Positions 10,331-20,327 of a stretch of 64,000 nucleotides of DNA are shown here, piece by piece (within the stretch, counting starts at the first letter, position 1; every line of letters begins with the position of its first letter). Made by a program: the position numbers and the translations under genes. Source of the stretch: Blasia pusilla (Eukaryota; Marchantiophyta; Marchantiopsida; Blasiales); assembly GCA_050084515.1 (NCBI GenBank), contig CM114274.1:30070001-30134000 (forward strand), written 5' to 3'. The notes below the pieces were generated by a model, which ran no database searches, was not told the origin of the DNA, and was given only the letters and a program-made list of their open reading frames with translations.

Positions 10331-11400
10331 TTCACAGGTGGAGTGATCGAGCGACGGTCAGGAGAGATGGCGACCTTAGCAGCATTTAGCAATGCCATCA
10401 CTTGGCCTAGTGATTTGATTGAGGGACATGTCTATGCATTGGATACTCCCATTCCTGAAATTTCTATGCAGAGGAGTGTCATAGTGGTCATATCAATCCG
10501 TGAAGGAGAGGTGCCGCCTTAGGGCTCGACTGAGGAGTTTCGACGCTTAGTCACTTAGCATGTGCAAATCACGTGGAGCGAGACGTTTGCACCAGAGTGT
10601 GACGAGTGAGAGGAACCCTAAGTAGGCAAGAGTGCTGCTATGACCCCTTTGGAGCGGGTAGGGACCATAGACTTGGTCATTTCTGGTTGGTCGTGTCAGG
10701 GCCAATCGAGTGTTGGACGAGGTAGCGGGTTAGTAGACACTTGGTCCATGTTGTTTTGGGAGATGATGCGGATCTTGCGACATTTACAGGAGCATCAGCC
10801 TCGTTCTCCAACATACATTTTGGAGAATGTGCCAATTTTGGGCGATTCAAGGTCCCGCGTGGTGACGAGTGCACATCATGTGCGCGCATGGATCTGCCCG
10901 GCAGTGTTGTTAGATAGGGCGTGTGTAGGTTCTAGAGCACACCGCCTGCATCTTTGGTGGACCAACTTGGTACCACATGAGGTATTGCGGACGGCTTATG
11001 CAAGAGTGGAGCATCCCTCTGATTTTTTGGTGGATTCTATATTGGATCTGGGCTGTCGATCACAGGCAGTGAGACAAAATGATCGACCGCCGTTGATTGT
11101 GGTTAATAGGATTGGCATGCCACGAGCAGCCTTTCCCAAATTGGTGAGTTTTCTTGCTTCCTATGCATTCAAGGAGATCGGACCTGGCTTGGTTTGGGAT
11201 GACTAGATACAGAGGTTGGTGGAGCCCAACGCCGATGAGTGAGAGCGAGCGATGGGATTCCCCACAAGAGTGACGGTAGTATCGTCACTATCAGAGGTAT
11301 CACGACGTCATGTCTTGGGTTAGGCGATGGACCTAAACTACTTGACATGGATTTTCAACTTAGGAGTAGCTGAGCAACGTTATTTGAGGATGCCATAGAT
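10331..11400 (+). pseudogene. DNMT3-like cytosine-C5 methyltransferase of element B
   Basis: A lead-in (EMATLAAFSNAITWPSDLIEG) is followed by methyltransferase motifs. Motif IV reads GWSCQGQSSVGRGSGL with catalytic Cys codon 10694-10696. Motif VI is YILENVPILGDSRSRV (ENV at 10823-10831) and motif VIII is SRAHRLHLWWTNLVPH. Motif IX (NADE-stop-ERAMGFPTRVTV-like) and a motif X segment follow. The usual Pro before the catalytic Cys is Ser. About 200 bp carrying motif I and its surroundings are deleted between 10645 and 10655 relative to copies A and C, so AdoMet binding should be lost. It lies between protease and RT. The catalytic half is open from 10640 to 11206. Confidence 0.85.
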
Positions 11401-11639
11401 CACAAAAGTTGTGTTGGTGAGCCCCATGCCTATCGAGATGGTTGAGGCAGTGGCTGGAGGCGAGGCTTGAGGAGATCGACATACCAAGGGTGATCACGAG
11501 AGATATCCTTGGACTTCTTTGGATGTTTTGCAAGTACGCCAGGAGATGATAGCCACAACATCGAGCGTGGTTTCGGGTATTGCATGTGGAGATGAGAGTT
11601 CTATTGTCCGAGACGGGGTTGCACCATAGCAACCAGAGA

Positions 11640-12671
11640 GTCCGTGCCGGAGAGTCCTACCGTAGTCACGATGGAGACTTGGGAGCCAGATATGGGCCCT
11701 AAGTTGATAAGAGGAGAGCGGCGTCGGATACACCAGTTCCTTAGGAGTTATAAGAGTTGTTTTGCATTTAGTATGCAGGATTTGGGTACGCTGAAGGGTC
11801 CAGGGATCCGCATTGAGTTGTCGAGTGACACGCCGATCTTCTTATAACCCTATAGGTACAGTGACATGGAGAGGGCTGTGATTTAGAGTAGGAGCCAAGA
11901 CTTGGTTGGAGCAGGACTAGTGGAGATGTCGCATGGAGAGTATGCATCTACCACTGTCATGCGTGCCAAGAAGGATGTGCATGGCAACTGGACAGATATG
12001 CGAATGTGTGCAGATTATCGACCTATCAATCGGCAGACAAAGTCCGATAGGTATGCCATGCACACCCGTGAGGAGATCTTTGATGCGATTCGGCATGCAA
12101 AGGTCTTCAGTTCATTGGATTTGTGAACCGGATACTATCAACTCCCTATCAGATTGGAGGACATACACAAAACGGCATTTTGGGGCATCGATCCTCATAG
12201 GAAGGATTGTTTGTACCAATGGCGGTTCTTACCATTGGGGTTAAAGAATGCCCCGGTTGAGTTTCATAGGGTCATGGATACAATCTTGGCAGGTCTGGAT
12301 TTTGCTAGGTGTTATATTGATGACATCGTAGTCTTTAGCGCCATGGTTGAGGAGCATGAGCGACATCTAAAGGAGGTGTTTCGACGATTGCAATTATATG
12401 GGCTGAAGCTACATCCAAGCAAGTGCAAGTTCTTCTATGACCAGGTTAAGTACTTGGGTCATACGAAATACCCTGGGGGCCTTGGTATGCAACAGAAAAA
12501 GGTAGAGGCTATTTCACGCATTCCACGCCCTGTAGATGTGAGTTGAGTTCATGCATTCATGGGATTGGCGAACTTCTATCATCAGTACGTCAAGAGTTTC
12601 GGTCGGATTGCAAAGCCGCTAATCTTGATGACCAAGGTGGATTAGGAGTGGCATTAGGGGGATGAGCAAGA
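11640..12671 (+). pseudogene. Reverse transcriptase of element B
   Basis: The RT core includes KKDVHGNWTDMRMCADYRPIN, FSSLDL, GLKNAPVEFHRVMD, and the catalytic box CYIDDIVVFS near 12315. It ends with LHPSKCKFFYDQVKYLGHT and the GLANFY connection segment. Stops occur near 12124 and 12545. The sequence breaks off at DEQ just before RNase H. It is a Ty3/gypsy-type RT by its motif set and its order before RNase H and integrase. Confidence 0.85.
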
Positions 12672-12675
12672 CACA

Positions 12676-13380
12676 TGTCACATCTGAGTAGCCAATAGGC
12701 CGAGATCTATCGTGGAGAGGGCTTAGGAGTCAACGGACTATCTTGAGTGTAACTTTGTCCCACAATATCAGATAAGGTTGAGGATAGGTCCATTGTGTCA
12801 AGAACTTCGTTTCTGACAACTTTCATGTTGAGGTCTTTCACAACCGGGTGACTTGTTGACCAGGTCATCCACCCCTAATAACCTGTACACGTAGGTTACC
12901 AAGGGGATGGCTATTTTTAGGGGAAGAGCCTTTTGGCTCTTCCCAACCCTATATAAGAGAGGAAGATGACTTTCCTAAGCCATCTTTCTCATGTTGGGCC
13001 GTTGGAGCACCTCTCTTGTATGTATGTGAGATAAGACTAAGGTGCTAGCGTCCGGATTCCTTGATAGCACAGGGTGGACGAGGCTCGATATGCCGATGTA
13101 GATTGAGGAGTGGAGTTTTAGGCCGGGTGTGCCGTTTTTATTACTCTTTATTTTTACATGAGAAAGTTGTCAGGGGGCTGGTGGGAATTCGTTGTTTGCA
13201 GGTAGGCAAGCGAGTTGCCTTGGTTAGGAGCCCCTGGAGACGCGTGTGTTGTGGGTGTTGGTCATTTTTTTGTTCGGAAGGTCGTGAGCGGAAGCGCTGT
13301 CCATTTCTCTCAAATTTTGCTGGTGCGGATTGACACGAGACAACATCCAAGTGTAGTGTGCGGTGGGGCGTAGGGTGTCA
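12676..13380 (+). repeat. LTR-like sequence H with TATA box
   Basis: It starts TGTCACATCTGAG directly after the truncated end of B. It contains a 10-bp hairpin GGGAAGAGCC-TTTT-GGCTCTTCCC (12921-12944), immediately followed by CCCTATATAAGAGAGG (TATA core 12950-12956). This is the layout of an LTR promoter in plus orientation. A diverged fragment of its downstream part lies inverted at 1430-1595. The right end is not certain. The open frame at 13061-13333 has no recognisable product. Confidence 0.55.
12921..12956 (+). promoter_or_regulatory. Putative LTR core promoter with upstream hairpin
   Basis: A perfect 10-bp stem with TTTT loop (12921-12944) ends six bases before a TATATAA box (12950-12956). 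Transcription would start roughly 30 bp downstream. This is a prediction from sequence only. Confidence 0.5.
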
Positions 13381-13383
13381 TGA

Positions 13384-13492
13384 CTAACCTTCGGCCGCCT
13401 GTGCGACCTAATTTCTGGCCCTTCGGCCGCCTCTGCGACCTAATTTCCGGCCGCCTTGCGGAAATTAGGTCGCAGAGGCGGCCGAAAAGGTT
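13384..13492. repeat. 28-bp perfect inverted repeat with a competing third arm
   Basis: The 28-bp arm at 13422-13449 (starting TTCGGCCGCC) is the exact reverse complement of 13459-13486, around a 9-nt loop. A third, slightly diverged copy in the same sense as the left arm lies at about 13389-13416 and could pair with the same right arm. Flanking AACC/GGTT bases extend that alternative stem. The sequence is GC-rich beside AT-richer neighbours. Confidence 0.85.
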
Positions 13493-13526
13493 AATCAAGC
13501 GCGCGACGGCACTGAAAGCCCGCCCC

Positions 13527-15750
13527 CAAAGTCTCAAAAATCTGACTCTCCATAGCCAACAAGCCCAAATAGGCTAACGCATGCCATCTTGGCTGTCATG
13601 ACCATACGGATTATGTCGTAGAGTATAGTGTGCTAGTAGAGGCCATACCTTATGTAGGGCCGTAGTGTCTAGGTAGAGATGCGGTTTTATACATAGGGTT
13701 GGGGGTTACTCAGTTGAGGGTGACTTTTCCAGTAGGGCCCGCTCTTAGGTTGGAGGATATAGTATGGAGTGCACTCAAAGAACACTTAGTTCTTTGAGTT
13801 GAGCCTGTTGCGTTGGGAGTTAGCCTTGGTAGTGAATAGAGCTCTTGGCTATGGTGGTTCTCGCGAGCTTCGACTTGGATTCTCCCATTGTGGAGTGGGT
13901 TTGGCTCAATTGTATATGATTCTATATGTGTTTTATGACAGTAGGTCTTTCACGGATTTCACTCAAAGAACTAGAATAGATCGATGGTAGCTTCAATTGT
14001 GGATCAGTAAGATCTGGTTAGGGCTGATTGTGTACTCAGCCGTGGATGTTCATGGCTTGTGGCCTATGTTGGAGGTGGGAATCTGATGCGTGGTTGGTTG
14101 AGAAAGAAGCGCCTTGCTGAGAGCTTTCCAACGCGCTTTAGATCTCCGGATTTCATCAAGGGAGTTGGAAGTTATCAAGGATTGAAGATTCTGGTTCGTG
14201 TTCGACCGTTTTTTGATGTGGAGAGCTTCGAATTGTGATACACTTGTGTTTGTGGATGCTCTCGTCTATGTTATGTAGATATGTGAGTATGGTATGTCAG
14301 CGATGTATGTTGTATGACGATGTGGATTCGCACGGCATGGCACCAATTCCTCATCACTCTCACCATGACAACAAGCTCCAATCGCATCTCGCTGACTCGA
14401 GCATGGGTTAAGGGCTCAAACTATCTACATCTTGGTTGAGCATCCCTAGATCTATGCACCACCTAGAAGTCATACTCTTGCAACAAAAGAGCCTGCCTTG
14501 CAAGCTTCCCTATAAGCTTGTCGGACTCCATCAACCACTTAAGTGGCTGATGATCAGGAATGATGGTAAAAGGATTGCCGAATACATAACATCTGAAATG
14601 TGCGACAACCCACACTACAGCCAAGCACTCACCCTCATATGAACTATACTTCCCCTCTGCAGCGTTGTTCGAGCGACTAGCGTAAGCCACCATAAACTCT
14701 CTACCATCATCGTCATGCTGGGTGAGCACGGCTCCAAGTCCCAACATGCTCCAATCGGTATGCAATTGGAAAGGATGCCCCTTGATTGGTCTCCTCAATA
14801 TGGGCACGGACGTCAATATGTCCTTGAGCATCTGAAATACTCTCTTGCTCATCCCCCTAGTGCCACTCCTTATCCACCTTGGTGAGCAAGATCAGCGGCT
14901 TCGCAATCGAACTAAAACCCTTGACGTACTATCGATAGAAGTTCGCCAATCCCATGAATGCACGAACTCAACTCACATCTGTAGGGCGCGGAATGTGTGA
15001 AATAGCCTCTACCTTCGTCTGTTGCACACCAAGGCCCTCTGGATATATCATATGACCCAGGTACTCAATCTTGTCGTAGAAGAACGCATGGATGTAGCTT
15101 CAGCCCATGTAACTTCAATCATCGAAATACCTCCTCTAGATGTCGCTCATGCTTCTCAACCGTGGTGCTAAAGACTACGATGTCATCAATATAACACCTA
15201 GCAAAATCCAGACCTGCCAAGATCCTATCCATGACCCTCTGAAACTCAGTCAGGGTGTTCTTAAACCCCGATGGTAAGAACCGCCATTGGTACAAGCAAT
15301 CCTTCCCGTGAGGATCGATGCCAAAAAATGTCGTCTTCCGCCTGTCCTCCAATCTGATAGGCAACTGATGGTATCTGGCTCGAAGATCTAACAAACTGGA
15401 GATCTTTGCATGCCCAATAGCATCAAAGATCTCCTCAGGGAGTGGGCATGGTATACCTATCACACTTTCTCTGCCGATTGATAGGTCGATAATGTCCACA
15501 CATCCGCCTATCCTTCCAGTTGCCATGCACATCCTTCTTGGAGGGCATGACACTGGCAGATGCATACTCCCCATGCGATATCTCCACTAGTCCTACGCCA
15601 ACCAAGTCATAGCTCCTACTGTGAATCAGAGCCCTCTCCATGTCACTATACCTGTAGGGTTATCGAAAGATCAGCGTGTCACTCGACAACTCAATGCGGA
15701 TCCCTAGACACTTCAACGTACCCAAATCCTGCATACTAAATGCAAAACAA
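13527..15750 (-). pseudogene. Reverse transcriptase and RNase H of element A
   Basis: On the minus strand, RT blocks GEYASASVMPSKKDVHGNW, DLRARYHQLPIRLEDRRKTTF, GFKNTLTEFQRVMDRILAG and CYIDDIVVFS (about 15190) are followed by RNase H. RNase H shows QLHTDWSMLGLGAVLTQ, SSYEGECLAVVW and IPDHQPLKWLM (14463-14852). Beyond 14342 the RNase H reading continues after a 744-bp solo LTR into 13593-13527. Several frameshifts are present. The RT YIDD box and the first RNase H acidic residues remain. The order matches copy C. Confidence 0.8.
13594..14337 (+). mobile_element. Solo LTR D in RNase H of element A
   Basis: A 744-bp segment begins TGTCATGACC and ends CACGGCA. It is flanked on both sides by the 4-bp duplication TGGC (13590-13593 and 14338-14341). 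Removing it and one TGGC restores collinearity with element C's RNase H tail (20480-20560 region). It has no internal coding region, as expected for a solo LTR. The start is like the A/B/C LTRs, but the body is different. Confidence 0.8.
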
Positions 15751-16159
15751 CTCCTATAACTCCTAAGGAACTGGTGTATCCTGCGCCGCTCTCCTCCTGT
15801 CCACTTAGGGCCCATATCTGCCTCCCAAGTCTCCATCGTGACTATAGTAGGACTCTCCGGTGCAGGTGTTGGTGGTTGCTATGGTGCAACCCCATCTCAA
15901 ACAACAAAACTCGGCTGCTCCCCTACAGCCAACTGCAAAATTGGATCTCCATTTGCAGCACCCGGAAACCATGCTCGATGTTGTGGCTACCATCTCCTCG
16001 CGTACCTGCAAAACATCCCAAGAAGTCCAAGGGTGTCTCTCCCGATCACCCCTGGTGTGTCGATATCCTCAGGTCGCGCCCCCAGCCACTGCCTCAACTG
16101 TCTTGATAGGCATGGGGCTTACCAACGCAACTTTTATGATCTATCGCATCCTCAAACGA

Positions 16160-16953
16160 CGTTGCTCAACTACTCCTAAGCTGAAAATCCATGTCAAGTA
16201 GTTCAAGTCCATCGCCTGACCCAAGACATGACGACGTGATGGCTCCGATAGTGATGGTATTGCCGTCACTCTTGTGGAGAATCCCATCACTTGCTCTCGC
16301 TCATCGGCGTTAGGCTCCACCAACCTCTATACCTGGTCATCCCAAACCAAGCCACGTTCGGCCTCTTGAGATGATCCACCAATGTGGTAAAGGTTGCTCA
16401 TGGTATGCCAATCCTGTTGACCACAGTCAACGGCGGTCGATCATCATGCCTGACTGCCTGTGATCCACGGCCTGGAACCAATATAGAATCCACCAACAAA
16501 TCGGAGGGACGCTCTACTCTCTTACCTAGACCGAGTGTCAGCTAACCCGCTACCTCGTCCAACACTCGATTGGCCTTGACACGGCCAACCAGCAATGACC
16601 AGGTCTATGGTCCCTACCCGCTCCAAGTCCTACGCCCCCAACAATGAAATGTCCCTCGGTAGGGAACTCTAGTAACCCTGAATGGCGGACACAGACAACA
16701 AGTCGGGAAAATGGAGACGTAACTACGCCACATGGTGAAGTGAAGCGCGCCTTGTAACATCATCAATCTCCACATACAGGTTCTACTGCACGCGCACTCT
16801 GGCATGCAAAACAACACGTAACCCAGTGCTGATCCCTCCAAACAGATCCAACACCAGAATACCCTCCTCTGGGATGCATCATAAAATTGGGGTGGTGTCC
16901 AAAGGGGTCATAGTACCACTCCTGCCTACATGGGGTTCCTCTCACCTGTCACA
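16160..16953 (-). pseudogene. DNMT3-like cytosine-C5 methyltransferase of element A
   Basis: The minus strand gives motif I GILVLDLFGGISTGL (about 16815-16860), motif II-like LYVEIDDVTRR, and motif IV VIAGWPCQGQSS with catalytic Cys codon 16579-16581. It then jumps near 16530 straight to the LLVDSIL segment. The portion carrying motifs VI and VIII (about 330 bp relative to copy C) is deleted. Motif IX (NADEREQVMGFSTRVTA) and motif X (HVLGQAMDLN) follow. The N-terminal half is the most canonical in the window (FGG and PCQ). The 5' boundary is the insertion site of element C at 16954-16957. Confidence 0.85.
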
Positions 16954-16957
16954 CTCT
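16954..16957. repeat. Target-site duplication of element C, left
   Basis: CTCT here and at 28402-28405 flank element C exactly. Joining the two flanks at CTCT restores the AGAGTGTGAC context (minus strand) found uninterrupted in element B near 10595. Confidence 0.8.
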
Positions 16958-17599
16958 TGTCGTGCGCATACATATCACTACACAACAAACATCGCTATCA
17001 CCGAACACACACAAACACGCACGATCCCATGATAACTCATGGCATCCAAACAACGAGACAAGAAGTACCAAAATATCTCCAATTAAAGTAAGATCCAATC
17101 TTTCTCTACACAATTGCACACCATAGCTCTCAAAGGTGTGCACTCTCTCTCATGTCAAACCAAACCCACTCTCCTAATGAGAGGCTTGGGTTACACTCAT
17201 AAGGTAAGGGACCATAGCTCCGCCGCCTCATGCCAAGAGGTTCAACAAAGAGAGAATGAGCTCTCAAGCTCTCTCTCCTTGGGATATCTACCCCTCCCCT
17301 CTCCCAAGCTCTCTCCATAGTAACCTATTCTCCCAAGTCACCTCCTTGGCTCTTGACCTGATGTAGGAGGTCAAGGGCCACTCAACAAAAATAGAAAGTC
17401 GATCATATACTCAAATGGTACTTACCTAAAATAGTAAGTTCCTCAATGTGGCTCCAAATAAGCCAAAACGAAGGGGAAACCTGCTCTCTCAGGTTTCCCT
17501 GGGGCCTCAGCAGGTCATCCTTGACCTCCTAGGCCTGTCCTCCACTAATCTTAAAGATGCTATACTAGATCTCACCGATCTATCCTAAAGGACGTGAGA
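16958..17599 (-). repeat. 3' LTR of element C
   Basis: In element sense it runs from TCTCACGTCC (family start TGTCACGTCC) to CGCACGACA. Its first 513 bp (Y, 17087-17599) match the 5' LTR at 27888-28401. The last 129 bp (X, 16958-17086) do not occur in the 5' LTR but recur at 17601-17729. Confidence 0.82.
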
Positions 17600-17600
17600 G

Positions 17601-17740
17601 TTGTCGTACGCATACACATCGCTACACAACATACATCGCTATCACCAAACACACACACAAACACGCACGATCCCATGCTAACTCATGGCATCCAAACAAC
17701 GAGACAAGAAGTACCAAAATATCTCCAATCGCCCCCCTAG
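17601..17740 (-). repeat. X repeat and polypurine tract of element C
   Basis: A second copy of the 129-bp LTR end, lying just upstream of the 3' LTR in element sense. It is preceded by AGGGGGGCGA, a candidate polypurine tract for plus-strand priming. Confidence 0.65.
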
Positions 17741-17915
17741 CTGGTGGTTAGATCCCTCTAACTCCAGATAGCCATCTATCCCTACCTACCATGACATACA
17801 TCTCTCGGACGCTAAGAGCAAGAAGGCCGGGTGCTCATGTGGCCCCATCGTTAGTCGCCTTCCTGTCATCCATGTCAGAGAAAAAGTCGGGATCGAAACC
17901 TACCTAGTATCTCCT

Positions 17916-19387
17916 CTATGTACATCTGGGACACATCCATCGTCCCCGAGGAACCCTAGTGAGAGGTGGCGTCAGACATGCCATATGCCAACCTCTCGAA
18001 CAACCATCACAGACTAGCATCGTGGCCGCACCACGGGTAGAACCACACAACATACAACGCAAGCTGCGGGAACTCTTTGCGCTAAGCTCGGATCCCAATG
18101 TACTATCAATGTTAGGAAGGTGACATGGTGCACAATTACGCACATGGTCCTTCCATACCATACCATCGCGTCCCTCCAGCAAGAGAACACCGGATGGCAA
18201 AACGTCACCCACTCTCGGGATAGTGAGCCCTGCACTCACATCCAACGTCGTCGGTGCCGTCTGCTGCAAGTAGACATAATCTCCCTGATGAAACCTCCGG
18301 ATAGTTGGTCGATAACCACCATCCCGTATAGTCGCATACCTCAACGTATCTCGATGCTGCGCAATCGCCAAGTTCTCGAACGCCATGGGCATCACTCTCC
18401 AAAACAACTCAGCCCTCTGAGAACATGCTCGCACCCATACATTTGGGTCATCAAGGTCCAGCACCTCACCAGCATCTCGACGAATGGCCGCAGGTAAATC
18501 TGGCTCTCGGCCATAAAGTAGCAAGTACGATGAAAAAGACGCTAAGGATGCCTGCCGCTAAATCTATATCCCATCGCCAACCATGGAAACTAGAGGTCCC
18601 AATCTCCTAGGTGCCCTCTCTGTAAGCCATACTTGTGTAAACCCCTCTTCACCGTCTGCACAACTCTCTCCGCTAATCCATCCGCCTCGGGATGATCTCG
18701 CGAAGTCGTGCGGTGGTTGATCAACGTCTCATCACACAAGGCCTGGAACTCACCGCAAAACTCGATACCCTGGTTTGTCAACACCTCATCCGGTGCGCCA
18801 TAATGACTCAGCACTCTGTCAAGGAAGGCATAAGCTACTCCCTCACTCGCTTTGTCAGGCAATGCAACCAACTCGATCCACTTCGAGAAGTGCTCGACCA
18901 TCACCAAAAAATAACGACTGTGACGCTCCGTCAAAGGCAAAGGTCCTGCAAAATCCAAACTCCATCTATACCCTAAGCCCATGATCGGTAATGGATGCAA
19001 CTGTGGAGTTGGAGCATTGAACGATGCTCGGACCCGATCACACACCATGCACCTGGCAACAAACTGTTGAACGTCAATCTGCATGCCTCGCCACCAATAC
19101 TGAATCTGGAGCAAGCTGTACGTCCGCGTCACCCCAAAGTGACCCAACTCCTCGTGGGCATGCTGCACTAGTCGTGCTCTCTGCAAAGGATGCGGCACTA
19201 CGCATACTCTGCCATCCTCCCAAACCCTCAAAACATGTGTCCCATCCCAACGGAACCGTCTTGCCCGCTGTAGGATCCGATCCCGCTCTCTAGCATCCAC
19301 GGTGCTCGCAACGCTGCCAGTATGAATGTCTCGACCCTCATAACCAAACAACACCAAATAGGCGCCAAGCGAAACATGAGAACTCAA
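17916..19387 (-). pseudogene. Integrase with C-terminal PHD finger, element C
   Basis: The integrase would insert element cDNA. An HHCC zinc region (HAHEELGHFG ... CMVCDRVR) precedes the core: RWSLDFAGPL (first Asp), VLTNQGIEFCGEF (second Asp replaced by Asn) and EADGLAERVVQTVKR (Glu). After a frameshift near 18590-18524 the C-terminal half runs YGREPDLPAAIRRDAGEVL to the end. The last 45 residues form a complete C4HC3 PHD finger: CMLC, VCDGC, WHMAC, CPRC. PHD fingers usually read histone H3 tails. Chromoviruses carry a chromodomain at this place, so the PHD may guide integration. The TTG at 19387 is the frame edge beside insertion E and not a real start. Confidence 0.85.
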
Positions 19388-20325
19388 AGGAACTCACGCT
19401 GCGAGGTTTGCGCTTTGGAGAGGCGTTTGGAAGAGTCTCTTGCAAAAGTCTAAGAGACAAAACGCAGAACGGAGTTGTGTGTTTCATGCGTTAGTGGTCA
19501 CGACCAGGAAACCTAGACCAAACGCGAGCCGAGACTTGAGGTGAGTTGAGTCTTGGGAGGTTGGTTGCCAAAGAGGTGAGAACCAGTTTGGAACACTACT
19601 AGTGTTTGGGAGAATCTGACTGTGTTTAGGACCATAACGTTGAGCTCCGAGATGCATTCGGGACAAGTAAGGGCGCGTTGGAAAGCTGATCTTGAGACGC
19701 TTCCAACGCACCAAAGATCTTAGCAAACGCATAAGTACAGGCTGAGATATTGGCCAAAAACGATTGAGAGAGCAATCGGGTTGAGGGCCAATTGGAGAGG
19801 CCCGGGTGTCTTTCCCTAAATATAGGGGGCCCCCGGAGATCCCCAGAAGTACTAGTAAGGGAGGACCTTCTCCGAGATGTCTCGAGAAACGAAACCCCAC
19901 TTTGGGCGCCAAACGGCGTTTCAGAGGCACGGGATGGAACGGGAGTTTGGCGCGGAAACCCGAAACCCAAACCTGATCCAAGGGAGTGGACTTTGTATGC
20001 CACACTTGGATTCCAACCGGAGATTCACTTCGTGCGAGTCTTGGTGAGGAACTTATTGGATGTTCATTGGACAATTGGAACCGCTAGGCGCGAAACGTCG
20101 TTTCAGGTTCTTGAACCGACCAAAAAGTCCGTCCCAAGTCTTTCGAGATTTGCCAGTGTTGGAAACCGCGAAACTAGGAAGGTTGAGCTTGAAGAGAGTC
20201 CGAGACGAGAACTCGGAAAGTAATCCCGCTGATTGATCCAAGACTCGACTAACTGAAGTGCGTGTTTGGATGCAGATCAGCGTTGAGAGCGTGACCTATT
20301 GAACGCACGCTTCCGCAACAAACAA
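19388..20325 (+). mobile_element. Insertion E, LTR-like, related to repeat L2
   Basis: About 940 bp separate RNase H from integrase in element C and break their continuity. The block TTGAGCTCCGAGATGCATTC (19640 onward) recurs as near-identical sequence at about 30018 and 49374 in the two L2 copies. A CTTTGGGA/TTTGGGACT-like tail is also shared. CAAAGG (19385-19390) and CAAGG (about 20337) may be remnants of a target duplication. The longest plus-strand open frame (143 codons) is not a recognisable protein. Confidence 0.6.
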
Positions 20326-20327
20326 GA

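Larger units (their letters stand above)
6358..12671 (+). mobile_element. Element B: DNMT-bearing Ty3/gypsy retrotransposon, 3'-truncated
   Basis: The plus-strand element begins TGTCACGTCT at 6358 inside A's integrase. It carries a 5' LTR, leader, gag, zinc knuckles, unknown domain, protease, methyltransferase and RT in that order. It stops at about 12671, just after the RT, at a point where copy C continues into RNase H. RNase H, integrase, PHD finger and 3' LTR are missing, and no second copy of the target site was found. Confidence 0.8.

Noticed and set aside
10331-11400. Bacterial restriction-modification methyltransferase or contamination
   Set aside because: The methyltransferase lies in line with protease, RT, RNase H and integrase in several copies bounded by LTRs, among plant genes, and its motif VIII resembles DNMT3 more than bacterial enzymes.
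13061-13350. 90-codon frame after the LTR H promoter
   Set aside because: No domain and no homologue in the window beyond a matching non-coding fragment at 1430-1595. It is most likely LTR sequence.
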